A DNA stretch of 64,000 nt from a virus. Both the position numbers and the translations under genes were made by a program. The stretch lies in the IMG/VR virus record IMGVR_UViG_3300019776_000194, positions 20,395 to 84,394 of that record. One strand, written 5' to 3'. Below, one piece after another: positions 43,172-50,958 of this stretch. The notes below the pieces were generated by a model. That model was not told the origin of the DNA. It searched no databases and worked only from the letters and a program-made list of their open reading frames with translations. Each line of letters begins with the position of its first letter. The stretch's first letter is position 1.

Positions 43172-43596
43172 TTAAAGAGTTTCAAGGGGAGTTCCGCTGG
43201 TTGAGTAACTTCACACAAGTTGCTATTGAGCTAGACGGTAGAATGTTTCATTCTGTAGAACATGCCTATATGTCTGCTAAAAGTGATGATGAAGAGTGGA
43301 AAGACTTTTGTGAGAATACTTTCTCAGCAGGGCAAGTGAAGAAAGCCAGTAGAAGCATTACTTTGGTAGATAATTGGGAAGATATTAAAGTAGATATCAT
43401 GCGGGAATGTATAAATCAAAAGTTTAACCAGCCATTCTTTAAAGCCAAACTACTAGCAACTGGAGATACCATCATTCAGGAAGGTAACATGTGGAATGAT
43501 AAATTCTGGGGAGTTTGCCTTAAAACAGGTAAAGGACAGAATATCTTAGGAAAGCTCATAATGGAGAAACGAGAGTCTTTGAAAGGTAATAAATGA
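43168..43596 (+). CDS. NADAR-family protein (YbiA/DUF1768-like, 142 aa)
   Basis: Conserved NADAR features: FQGEFRWLSNF near residues 5-15, glutamate E31 in SVEHAYMSAK, and the C-terminal block GNMWNDKFWGVCLKTGKGQ with NILGKLIMEKR. NADAR enzymes act on ADP-ribose-type substrates: YbiA-like members hydrolyse riboflavin-pathway N-glycosides, and others reverse guanine ADP-ribosylation (DarT1-type toxins). A phage copy may repair ADP-ribosylated DNA or protect against such host defences (inference). ATG 43168 overlaps the preceding stop. Confidence 0.85.
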   Translation: MIKEFQGEFRWLSNFTQVAIELDGRMFHSVEHAYMSAKSDDEEWKDFCENTFSAGQVKKASRSITLVDNWEDIKVDIMRECINQKFNQPFFKAKLLATGDTIIQEGNMWNDKFWGVCLKTGKGQNILGKLIMEKRESLKGNK

Positions 43597-43811
43597 AACC
43601 AGAATCAGAAACAATTGTAGCAAACCTCTTGCATGAAGTGGCAATGGCACGTAACTTATTTCATAGCTCACTTATCAGAACTATTACTTGTGAGCAACCA
43701 TACACTTTGGATGATGTAATTAGTTTACTAATTGTAGAGAATATTTGGACAGAGTATAAACGAGCTGGAAATGGTAAGTGGATATTGAAAATGGAGTGGT
43801 CGGATTATTAG
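43593..43811 (+). CDS. Small hypothetical protein (72 aa)
   Basis: Start overlaps the NADAR stop (ATGA). Mostly helical, with ENIWTEYKRAGNGKWILKMEW at the end. Function unknown; because it is coupled to the NADAR gene it may act with it. Confidence 0.62.
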   Translation: MKPESETIVANLLHEVAMARNLFHSSLIRTITCEQPYTLDDVISLLIVENIWTEYKRAGNGKWILKMEWSDY

Positions 43812-43826
43812 AATATTGAAACAAGC

Positions 43827-43870
43827 AAAACCTCGGAGAGCTAATACTGGCGCAGCTTTCCAGAGGTTTT
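43827..43870 (+). terminator. Probable intrinsic terminator downstream of the NADAR cluster
   Basis: AAAACCTC/GAGGTTTT (43827-43834 with 43863-43870) with an inner GGAGAGC/GCTTTCC stem makes a long hairpin; the U tract is only four. Ends the 42-43.8 kb operon, or attenuates into the next gene. Confidence 0.55.
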
Positions 43871-43932
43871 ACAGAAAAATTTCAGTTATAACCCCATATA
43901 GAGGATTGAGAGGATATTATAAAGGAGCTTAG

Positions 43933-45213
43933 ATGTCAGATGAAGAAGATGTATTACATGAAGTAAATGAGTATGTAGGTGGTAGGTATCTAGACTTAGA
44001 TATTAAGGTAAACAGAGGGATATCATCCATTGTCCAGAGGATATTCAATAAGAATATAAAAGAAATTGGTGTTATTGTTGTCAATCTACTAGCCTATAGA
44101 GATAAGAGAATGTTCTATCGTAGAAATACAAGTAGTACAACAAATAAAGATAAGAAATACAATCCTAATGAAATAACTAACTACTCAATCATTAAGGCTG
44201 TAGAATTATTAGAGAAAGAAGGATATATTATTAACACAATAGCTGAAGTGCAGTATGGAAAAGGAAGTAAAGGAATTCCTAGCAGCTTTACAGCTACTCC
44301 CTTGCTGTATGAAGTATTTGATGTTAAGAAGAACACAGAACATAGCAAGACAACAGTAGTGGAAGATGTGCAGAGAGTTGTGTTAAAGGATAAGGAGAAG
44401 CGTATGGTTGGATATAGAGAGAATGACCTTACTCGTTATAGTAGAGATTGTTTACGGTATTACAACTCTTATATAAGTGGTAAGGATATTGAATACACAG
44501 ACAATGATGGTGTTATTAATAAAGCTCATTGCTGTCTTACTCGTATTTTCAACAAGGAAATAGGCAATACAGGACGACTATACCATAGTGAGCTGCAGAA
44601 TATACACCAACACTACAGACAATCTGTGTTGATTGACGGAATGAAAACGCTAGAGATAGATTTTAGTTCGTTACACCTGCAGATGCTGATTGATATGTAC
44701 TACAAGCGGGATGTGGTGGATAGCTTAGGAGATTTATACCTTTTACCACTAACAGAACAAGAGAAGCTTGTAGAAGCTAACCGATCTGCCGTGAAGCAAG
44801 CATTCAATACCGTCTTGAATTGTACATCTAGGAATAGTGCTTCTGCTGCTGTGCAGCAATACTTGAATAAGGATGGGAAGTTGTGTACTATACGGAGTGG
44901 GTGGGAGCTTGTAAAGCGAATAGAAGAAGCCTATTCATTCCTGCCATTGAATGTCATTCTCTGGCAGACAATACCTATGTCGTATGTACTTCAACGTAAG
45001 GATAGTGATATTGCTATGGACTTGATATGTTGTGGAGCTGAACAAGACATTCCTGTACTCCCTATACATGATAGTTTTATTACAACAATAGAGAATAAGC
45101 TATGGCTACAAGAGAATATGAAATATTTCTACTGTAAGTATGTGAACAATGTTCCTACATTGAATGTTTCTGTCACAATTGAGGGATTAAAGCCTTTTAG
45201 GGAGATTATATGA
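43933..45213 (+). CDS. Divergent polymerase-palm protein, T7 DNA/RNA polymerase-like motifs (426 aa)
   Basis: Three motifs in order match single-subunit (family A / T7-RNAP superfamily) polymerases: motif A D243-F-S-S-L-H with neighbouring QM, motif B RSAVK (R284, K288) followed by QAFNTVLNCTSRNSA, and motif C PIHDSF with H379-D380-S381. T7-type enzymes have HDSF at motif C and an R-x3-K in motif B. No 3'-5' exonuclease domain and no full fingers can be seen; the N-terminal 230 residues are unrecognised. It may be a primase-like or specialised polymerase. Four-base overlap with the phosphoesterase gene. Confidence 0.6.
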   Translation: MSDEEDVLHEVNEYVGGRYLDLDIKVNRGISSIVQRIFNKNIKEIGVIVVNLLAYRDKRMFYRRNTSSTTNKDKKYNPNEITNYSIIKAVELLEKEGYIINTIAEVQYGKGSKGIPSSFTATPLLYEVFDVKKNTEHSKTTVVEDVQRVVLKDKEKRMVGYRENDLTRYSRDCLRYYNSYISGKDIEYTDNDGVINKAHCCLTRIFNKEIGNTGRLYHSELQNIHQHYRQSVLIDGMKTLEIDFSSLHLQMLIDMYYKRDVVDSLGDLYLLPLTEQEKLVEANRSAVKQAFNTVLNCTSRNSASAAVQQYLNKDGKLCTIRSGWELVKRIEEAYSFLPLNVILWQTIPMSYVLQRKDSDIAMDLICCGAEQDIPVLPIHDSFITTIENKLWLQENMKYFYCKYVNNVPTLNVSVTIEGLKPFREII

Positions 45214-46010
45214 AAATTAGATATTTATCAGACTTACACTTAGATTGGGACAACACATTCCGTGTACCTTCACAACAAGACGACTTACAAACAACCCTTG
45301 TTATAGCAGGTGACTTATGGAAAGATTGTAAGCACTTAACAACCATCCTACAACCTGAGAACAAGAGTTGGATGGCTATCACAGCCTCTCAGTTCAAATA
45401 TGTTGTGTATGTACTCGGCAATCACGACTACTGGAACACACGTCTTGACAGCCTTCCAGAAAAGTGTAACCAACTCCACAAGGAACAAGGATTGGACAAT
45501 GTGTTCCTACTAGAAAATAGTGTTATCACTCTAGATAGTGTAAAATTCGCTGGAGGAACATTGTGGACTGACTACGGCAGACGTGACACTATCAGTATGA
45601 TGGAAGCTACTAACTACATGAATGATTATAGACTTACAAGAGTTGGTAACGAATACAGAAAGATGAAACCTGTTGATTGTTTGCATATCTTTGACGCTAC
45701 AAAGAAAACTATATTTAGTTCTGGAGCTGATGTAGTTGTAACACACATGGCTCCTAGTTATCAATCTGTGAATGCCAAGTATAAAAACTCAAGAGATGAA
45801 CTTTCAAACACTTGGTATTACTCTGAATTGTCTTCGTATATCCTTGACAGTGGTGTTAAGTTGTGGTTACATGGACACATGCATGATGCTGTAGAATATA
45901 ATATAGGAGAAACAACAGTTGTGTGTAATCCTAGAGGATATACAGGAGAAACTACAGGATTTGATGTTAATGCTTATAAAAAGCTTGACACAAGCAATAA
46001 TCTGTCATAA
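45210..46010 (+). CDS. Metallophosphoesterase (266 aa)
   Basis: Calcineurin-like phosphoesterase signature: YLSDLHLDW (D8, H10), AGDLW, LGNHDYW near residue 70, VVTHMAPS and the C-terminal LHGHMHD. Similar proteins include phosphodiesterases and nucleases. The overlap with the polymerase-palm gene suggests joint function in nucleic-acid metabolism (inference). Confidence 0.88.
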   Translation: MKIRYLSDLHLDWDNTFRVPSQQDDLQTTLVIAGDLWKDCKHLTTILQPENKSWMAITASQFKYVVYVLGNHDYWNTRLDSLPEKCNQLHKEQGLDNVFLLENSVITLDSVKFAGGTLWTDYGRRDTISMMEATNYMNDYRLTRVGNEYRKMKPVDCLHIFDATKKTIFSSGADVVVTHMAPSYQSVNAKYKNSRDELSNTWYYSELSSYILDSGVKLWLHGHMHDAVEYNIGETTVVCNPRGYTGETTGFDVNAYKKLDTSNNLS

Positions 46011-46013
46011 CAT
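45985..46013 (+). promoter_or_regulatory. Sigma70-type promoter for the 46-49.5 kb genes
   Basis: TTGACA (45985-45990), 17 bases, TAACAT (46008-46013), lies in the end of the phosphoesterase gene and 33 bases before ATG 46046. Confidence 0.65.
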
Positions 46014-46045
46014 ACGCTTGTCTTAACAAATTAAAGGAGAAAACA

Positions 46046-46381
46046 ATGAGCAAGAAACACGTAGAGCTGTTAATGGAGGCTGTAAACATTCCAGAATCTG
46101 AGAGTGAATATTTATGCGACAGAATTAGGTTTATTACAGGGTTCTTTAATTGTGGTGCTTACGATGAATATCTGAATAGTAATTACACAGTGAAGCAAGG
46201 AGAAGCCTTAGTACGAATGATTCAAGACTGGCTTGATGCTAATGATGGCTATGAACATGATTTAGACAGTTGGGTAGGTTATTCCTTTGAGTTGACGCCT
46301 TTGTATAAGGACGGATGCACACGTAAAGAATGGGCTGAGACAATTTTAGCTCCGTTGGCTTTAGAGCTGCCTGATGAGTAA
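46046..46381 (+). CDS. Hypothetical protein (111 aa), paralogue of 42869-43171
   Basis: First gene of its operon; ATG 46046 follows AAAGGAGAAAACA. Shares the N-terminal KHVELLMEAVNI and C-terminal ETILAPLALELPD blocks with the 42869 protein. The middle is acidic (GYEHDLDSWVGYSF). Function unknown. Confidence 0.68.
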   Translation: MSKKHVELLMEAVNIPESESEYLCDRIRFITGFFNCGAYDEYLNSNYTVKQGEALVRMIQDWLDANDGYEHDLDSWVGYSFELTPLYKDGCTRKEWAETILAPLALELPDE

Positions 46382-46442
46382 TGTAAAGCAAACTTGCTCT
46401 TATGCCGTTTAAGGTAAATTATAATTAACAAGGAGAAATAAC

Positions 46443-47258
46443 ATGGAACAAAAGTTTTTATCAGATGGACGTAAAGTGGTTGTTGTAGGGCAACTCAATA
46501 ATACAGAATGGATTGTGCAAGAAGTGTTCGTTAGCTCCGCAGGAGATGAGCTTCCTAGTGGTGAACGTTTTGTCACAAAAAGCTTACACGATGCTCCTGT
46601 AGAGACATGGAAGAACAAGGAAGAGAAGAAACTAGAAGAAAGCTTAAAATCTCTCAAACAAAAACAAGAAGAAATTCAAAACTCTATCGGTAGACTAGGA
46701 CGTGAACGTGAAGCCTATGAGAAAGCTTTCAAGTCTACAAAGCGATTGTACGATACATTGTCTACACAAATGGATGAAGGAGCTTTTGAGCTTATGTGTG
46801 ATGTCATGTCTGGTAATATCAAGTATGTGGTAGATGCTAGTGATTACAGTATTCCTGAACCTAAATTATTTATGGAACAGTTAAAATACCCAGATGGTTA
46901 CAATATGGAAATTAAACTCATTTCATTGTTTGGTAGAAGTGATGGTAGTTTAACATATAAACTAGGACAGGATTATGATGGCTCTGGAGGCAATCGAGAT
47001 GTTATATTTATTAAGACAGATGAAGAGCTTGCCAAATACTACACAGATAAAGTGAAAGCTATCTATGAGAAAAATCCCCAATATATGCACTACCATTACA
47101 TTGAAACAGCTTTGCGTTGGGGAGCCACAATTGATGACAGCATTATTGAAGCTGCTCGTAAAGTGAAGGCTGATAATATTAAAGAACAAATTGAGAAACA
47201 AAAGAAAGACTTAGAAGCTAAGATGAAAGAACTTGACAATTTTGTGGGAGGGAAATAA
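46443..47258 (+). CDS. Hypothetical protein with coiled coil (271 aa)
   Basis: ATG 46443 follows AAGGAGAAATAAC. A coiled coil spans about residues 55-100 (KNKEEKKLEESLKSLKQKQEEI), then a mixed alpha/beta region, and a second charged helix at the C-terminus. No family recognised; it is the largest unknown in this operon. Confidence 0.65.
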   Translation: MEQKFLSDGRKVVVVGQLNNTEWIVQEVFVSSAGDELPSGERFVTKSLHDAPVETWKNKEEKKLEESLKSLKQKQEEIQNSIGRLGREREAYEKAFKSTKRLYDTLSTQMDEGAFELMCDVMSGNIKYVVDASDYSIPEPKLFMEQLKYPDGYNMEIKLISLFGRSDGSLTYKLGQDYDGSGGNRDVIFIKTDEELAKYYTDKVKAIYEKNPQYMHYHYIETALRWGATIDDSIIEAARKVKADNIKEQIEKQKKDLEAKMKELDNFVGGK

Positions 47259-47260
47259 AC

Positions 47261-47470
47261 ATGGCAATAACCGTTATTATATTAGCAATTATGATTTGGA
47301 TAGGATATATGATGATACATACACAAGGAAGGGAGATAGCTACCTTGCAGCGTCAGCTTAGTGACTTACAACAATCTTCACTAAGGTCTAACACAAACAT
47401 TAAGGAATATATGAAGAATCAAAACTATATTAACGATATAGTTATATGTCGTCTCTCGAAAGGAGAATAA
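47261..47470 (+). CDS. Small membrane-anchored protein (69 aa)
   Basis: One hydrophobic N-terminal span (TVIILAIMIWIGYMMI) then a coiled-coil-prone polar region with REIATLQRQLSDLQQ. ATG 47261 lies two bases after the preceding stop. Function unknown. Confidence 0.6.
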   Translation: MAITVIILAIMIWIGYMMIHTQGREIATLQRQLSDLQQSSLRSNTNIKEYMKNQNYINDIVICRLSKGE

Positions 47471-47471
47471 C

Positions 47472-47696
47472 ATGATAGAAATCATCACAGGACTACTTAT
47501 CCTAATTTGCCTAGTTTTGATAGGTATACAAGGGCAGCAGCTCATAAAGCAACAAGACCAAATAGACCAGCTACGAGCCACTATCACAGAATACATGTAT
47601 AACATGAACAGGTTTGTACAAGCACAAGATGAAGCTAATAGAGCTATGATGGCATATATAATATCCATAGAAGATAGTAATAATGAGAAACTATAG
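47472..47696 (+). CDS. Small membrane-anchored coiled-coil protein (74 aa)
   Basis: ATG 47472 follows AAAGGAGAATAAC. N-terminal span LLILICLVLIGI and then helical LIKQQDQIDQLRATITEYMY. It resembles the 47261 protein in layout and may be its paralogue. Confidence 0.6.
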   Translation: MIEIITGLLILICLVLIGIQGQQLIKQQDQIDQLRATITEYMYNMNRFVQAQDEANRAMMAYIISIEDSNNEKL

Positions 47697-48066
47697 CGCT
47701 ATCTCCAGAAGCCCTCTCCCAATATTGGTAGTGTGTCTTGTCTTAGTGTTCTTTCCACAAATAGCTATTGCTGTATTTGCTATATACATTCTCTCACTAA
47801 TACCCTTCTGGGTGGCTATGTTGAGTGCTCTCTTGTTAGCCTCTTATTGTATTTGCAAGCTGTATGATATGTTGTACATACAAGAAATGAAATGGGAGAA
47901 AGCTTATAAGCACATTGGGAAGTCTGTCATTGTGAATATGTCTCATGGAGAAGAGGAAGGAACATTAATAGCTGTTGACAGGAAGGCTGTGTTCTGCTAT
48001 TCTGTGCAAATGGCTGATGGGAGTGTGTTTTTGTTTAGCTGTGTTAAATATGAGGAGGATGTATGA
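47683..48066 (+). CDS. Two-to-three-span membrane protein (127 aa)
   Basis: ATG 47683 overlaps the preceding gene's end by 14 bases. Spans about residues 13-28, 32-60 (FAIYILSLIPFWVAMLSALLLASYCI) are followed by a soluble beta-rich C-terminal domain (SVIVNMSHGEEEGTLIAVDRKAVF). Ends ATGA with the next gene. Function unknown. Confidence 0.6.
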   Translation: MRNYSAISRSPLPILVVCLVLVFFPQIAIAVFAIYILSLIPFWVAMLSALLLASYCICKLYDMLYIQEMKWEKAYKHIGKSVIVNMSHGEEEGTLIAVDRKAVFCYSVQMADGSVFLFSCVKYEEDV

Positions 48067-48386
48067 GCAATATAGTACTTTTTATTTCCATAATTATTTT
48101 TGTTGTGTTACTAAGGTTGTACGCATACAAACAAGATATTGATGGGTATATCCCTGAAGATGAAGAAGATGTTGCACAGTCAATTATGCAAGAATTTACA
48201 TACCCAGATTCTTGGGGCATTAGTCCCAGTAATTTATATCACAAAGAGAAGCCTATTGTAATAAATAGAGATTCATATTACGTAGCAAACACTAACATTA
48301 GAATCCCTAAGAAGAAAGTAGAGCAACTCGAACATTTAGTGTTGGCTAGTTCAAGAGTTAAAATTAAGGAGGAAATACTGAAATGA
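48063..48386 (+). CDS. Membrane-anchored hypothetical protein (107 aa)
   Basis: Overlaps the preceding stop (ATGA). N-terminal span VLFISIIIFVVLLRLY, then an acidic polar domain (DIDGYIPEDEEDVAQSI). Function unknown. Confidence 0.6.
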   Translation: MSNIVLFISIIIFVVLLRLYAYKQDIDGYIPEDEEDVAQSIMQEFTYPDSWGISPSNLYHKEKPIVINRDSYYVANTNIRIPKKKVEQLEHLVLASSRVKIKEEILK

Positions 48387-48532
48387 CAAACATAAGTAAA
48401 TTAACAATTCAGATTAAAGTCAAATGGTGGCTGAAGTGGTACATTATGTTGTGCTATGCTCTAAGGTTTGAGCCTTCTAAGAAAGTTGTAGAGAAGGGAT
48501 TTATTTTTAAGGGAGGGAAGGTGGATGGCTAG
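48383..48532 (+). CDS. Small basic amphipathic protein (49 aa)
   Basis: ATG 48383 overlaps the preceding stop; AAGGAGGAAATACTGA upstream. KVKWWLKWYIMLCYALR is a tryptophan-rich amphipathic region, ending KGFIFKGGKVDG. The KWW..WY..... pattern recurs in small phage proteins of unknown function (memory only). Its end overlaps the endonuclease start. Confidence 0.55.
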   Translation: MTNISKLTIQIKVKWWLKWYIMLCYALRFEPSKKVVEKGFIFKGGKVDG

Positions 48533-49535
48533 AAAGGAAACACCAAAGATTCAGGAAGTAGTTCTTGAAGTAGGAAATAGGTATAAGACAAATCTTGATG
48601 GAGATGTAGAAATAATAGACTTCAAGAACAGTAAGAAAATCATTATTCGGTTTTTGAACTCTGGAAATGTCACATCAGTACAGAAAGATGCTTTAGCAAA
48701 AGGTTTAGTCAAAGATACAGAGTACAGAAAAACAACTTCAGATGCTTTAAAGCAGGAGGAAGCTCTACGTAAGCAACGAGAGTTAGAATCTTATAAGAAA
48801 CAGAGGGAGTTAGAACAATCAGCGAAACTTAAAGAACGACTCGCAGAGAAAGCTAAAATAGAAGCTATGGCACTTGCCTTAGAGAAAGCCAAAGTTGAAA
48901 GAGCTACCAAAGAGAAGCTAAAGTTTTTACACAAGTCATTCAATCATCCTGTATATGGAGAATATGTTGTAATTGATTCATGTACAGAAGAGCCTCTTAA
49001 ATATAGACTCAGAATTAAATTTACTAAGACAGGGTATGAAACAGGGTCTGACATGTCCTCTGTAAAGTCTGGTAGAGTTGCTGATAAGTCTGAGGAAGGG
49101 AAGTTAGCTTTACAAGCTCATAAGAGTATTTCTAAGGCAGAGCGGTATCAACAGAATAGAGAGCATTTATTAGCAAGAGCTAAAGAGTGGCAGAAGAACA
49201 ATCCTGAGAAATCTCAGGCTAGGAATAAGAAGAGACGTGCAAGGAAGAGTGCTCTTGAGGGTAAAGCCACTTATGAGGAAGTACAACAGTTGTTAATATC
49301 ACAAGACTGTAAGTGTGCTGTATGTAAAGACCCTCTCGATGATACAAAACATCTAGATCACATTATCCCGATCACTCTTAAAGGTGGTACTGGGTACATC
49401 TCAAATCTCCAATGGTTGTGCCAATACTGTAGTATCTCTAAGAATGCTAAGACACCTGAGTTATGGGCTGCAGTATTAGCCAACGATAAGTGGTGGGAAG
49501 TTAAAGCTTCAAGAGCCAATAAAACGTCTTTATAG
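48525..49535 (+). CDS. HNH endonuclease with duplicated N-terminal module (336 aa)
   Basis: The C-terminal HNH domain has CKCAVCKDPL, the core LDHIIPITLKGG, and LCQYC for the second zinc pair. The N-terminal module (YKTNLDGDVEIIDFKNSKKIIIRFLNSG...GLVKD) also occurs in the endonuclease at 40509, and a second copy appears at about residues 135-190 (GEYVVIDSC...LRIKFTKTGYETGSDMSSVKSGRVADK). Between is a K/E/R-rich coiled coil. Likely a homing or defence-type nuclease. ATG 48525. Confidence 0.82.
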   Translation: MARKETPKIQEVVLEVGNRYKTNLDGDVEIIDFKNSKKIIIRFLNSGNVTSVQKDALAKGLVKDTEYRKTTSDALKQEEALRKQRELESYKKQRELEQSAKLKERLAEKAKIEAMALALEKAKVERATKEKLKFLHKSFNHPVYGEYVVIDSCTEEPLKYRLRIKFTKTGYETGSDMSSVKSGRVADKSEEGKLALQAHKSISKAERYQQNREHLLARAKEWQKNNPEKSQARNKKRRARKSALEGKATYEEVQQLLISQDCKCAVCKDPLDDTKHLDHIIPITLKGGTGYISNLQWLCQYCSISKNAKTPELWAAVLANDKWWEVKASRANKTSL

Positions 49536-49579
49536 CCTTCGTAAGATATCAGGCTGCTCACATATTACTCTTCAAAATA

Positions 49580-49618
49580 AATGTCTTATAGGGTGCTTAA
49601 AACGCTCTGTAAGACATT
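49580..49618 (+). repeat. Long perfect-to-wobble hairpin
   Basis: AATGTCTTA/TAAGACATT (49580-49588, 49610-49618) continues inward as TAGGGTG/CGCTCTG with three G-U pairs, giving a 16-bp stem with a seven-base loop. No U tract follows, so it is more like an RNase III-type or structural element than a terminator. Confidence 0.55.
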
Positions 49619-49839
49619 CCCGTTTGTGCATAATATTCATGTATTATCACACCTCATATTTCCTGATAAATTCCCCTATTTGATAAAATCTAAAAATTTA
49701 ATTTTATATGTTGTTTCAATACACATATTGTTGTTATTTTATACAGTAAATATCTGGAACGGCTAAATTTAATAAAAATTTTTCTGGAGTGACACTTGTT
49801 TGGCAGGATAACTTTCCCGATTCTTGAAATATATCTAGT

Positions 49840-49980
49840 AGTTTAACATGGGCGAGAGTGCATGTTGGAAATTGCTCAGAGGCACAAGTCCCATTAAGCA
49901 GGGGGTGGAACCCTCTCCGTGGAACATGCCGTGGAACATAAAATATCTACACATCCCTCGAAACCCGCGCCACGTGTAGT
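49840..49980. other. Structured, locally GC-rich segment of unknown type
   Basis: From 49850 the sequence switches to a much more GC-rich run. It includes GTGC/GCAC and TGGG/CCCA nested pairs (49849-49894), AGGG/CCCT, a CTACAC/GTGTAG stem (49947-49952 with 49974-49979), and two direct repeats of CCGTGGAACAT. I could not match it to tRNA, tmRNA, riboswitch or ribozyme consensus. Confidence 0.4.
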
Positions 49981-50173
49981 AACCACCTGTTTACTTCCTT
50001 CAATACAAGCGATTAGGGACGCTTAAATCATCGGATACAGTAAGACATAGGACAGCTATAGAACGTGCCTTGTGAGTGCTTCTAATGCCTTGTAATGAGT
50101 ATTGTAAGCTATGCTAGGATAGGTTAGCTCATGAGGATATAGGAAGGGAATAGGTAGGACGACTGGTACATGA

Positions 50174-50377
50174 TAGCATTTCGCTATGTTATGCACCAAT
50201 TGGTGCATGTGTTGTGGTATTAGTAATACGTCGATCTAGTACCTTAGTACAGTGTCTTTCGGTGAAATGTGAGTGGTCACTCACTTCTATACTGGAAAGC
50301 TTGCATTTGACCATCAATAGTGTATCAGTCCACTACTACATATAGATAGAATGCAAGAAAGGACACTAGATATAGTG
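50174..50377. repeat. Array of five or more palindromes and inverted repeats
   Basis: ATAGC/GCTAT (50174-50188); perfect 18-base palindrome ATGCACCAATTGGTGCAT (50191-50208); GTATTA-G-TAATAC (50217-50229); GTGAGTG/CACTCAC (50269-50284); CTTGCATT/AATGCAAG 42 bases apart (50300-50307 and 50350-50357); CACTA-gata-TAGTG (50364-50377). Candidate origin, partition, resolution or operator cluster. Confidence 0.65.
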
Positions 50378-50400
50378 CTTTACAGGTGTATTGCCAGCAC

Positions 50401-50426
50401 ATAAAAGAAAGCCGCTGAGAAGCGGC
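50401..50426 (-). terminator. Terminator of the leftward 50.5-51.0 kb genes
   Basis: GCCGCT/AGCGGC (50411-50416, 50421-50426) then TTTCTTTTAT reading leftward; it lies 35 bases past the 50461 stop. Confidence 0.7.
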
Positions 50427-50460
50427 TTAAATGGTCTTACTGCATCAATCTACCAACATG

Positions 50461-50697
50461 CTATCGAATACCTCGTAATACCCCATACAAGCATATGCCG
50501 AATACAGTAAGCACTAACAATAAGAACGTACACAATAGAAAGCCTCGCACAATAGGATACTTATACGCTATACCAGACCGACCATTAGCATACTTAAAAT
50601 CAACAGTAAGCATAGTAAATGGTATCAACAATAAAGCTACCATCGTAGCAACAACTAACAGGAATACACCTAAGTCCAAAATACTTACTTCTAACAT
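50461..50697 (-). CDS. Two-span membrane protein (78 aa)
   Basis: I take ATG 50697 because AAGGTG lies six bases upstream; a GTG at 50706 is within that site. Two hydrophobic spans (LGVFLLVVATMVALLLIPF and FLLCTFLLLVLTVFGICLYG). Read leftward and followed by a terminator. The overlapping rightward frame is its antisense shadow. Function unknown. Confidence 0.6.
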   Translation of the reverse strand: MLEVSILDLGVFLLVVATMVALLLIPFTMLTVDFKYANGRSGIAYKYPIVRGFLLCTFLLLVLTVFGICLYGVLRGIR

Positions 50698-50757
50698 GAT
50701 ATGCACCTTATGAAATGAATTGGTAATACAGCCCGCTCTGCGCGGGCTTCTCTTTAA

Positions 50758-50958
50758 TTATACTACTGTCAAATGACTACTATGGAAAGCCTTAGATACC
50801 TCTTTGCGCTTGCCTTTAGGTACCCAGTTGATATAGATCAAACCTTCCACACCTAATGTCGGTGCACATTGAAAGTCTACTGTACCTACTACACCGACGA
50901 ATTTATCTTCATAATGTGATGTAACTTGAACTTTTGTACCGGATGTGAATGTAGTCAT
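50758..50958 (-). CDS. Small hypothetical beta-rich protein (66 aa)
   Basis: ATG 50958 follows AAGGGGAAATAAA. A beta-strand pattern (TKVQVTSHYEDKFVGVVGTVDF) similar to small SH3-like barrels; KGKRKEVSKAF is basic. Own upstream promoter at 51007-51034. Confidence 0.58.
   Translation of the reverse strand: MTTFTSGTKVQVTSHYEDKFVGVVGTVDFQCAPTLGVEGLIYINWVPKGKRKEVSKAFHSSHLTVV

Larger units (their letters stand above)
49536..50410. other. 875-base noncoding region with hairpins and palindromes
   Basis: No gene over about 60 codons is convincing. The first part (49580-49618) holds a long hairpin; the middle (49840-49980) is locally more GC-rich with several hairpins and a direct repeat; the last part (50174-50377) is an array of inverted repeats. 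It separates rightward genes ending at 49535 from leftward genes. Could be a replication, packaging or recombination site, or a structured transcript. Confidence 0.6.

Noticed and set aside
43871-43932. Promoter just before the polymerase-palm gene
   Set aside because: A TATTAT-like box is present but no acceptable -35 at 16-18 bases; left unannotated.
50495-50713. Rightward 72-codon frame opposite the 50461-50697 membrane gene
   Set aside because: The leftward frame has membrane spans, a ribosome-binding site and a terminator; the rightward frame has none.
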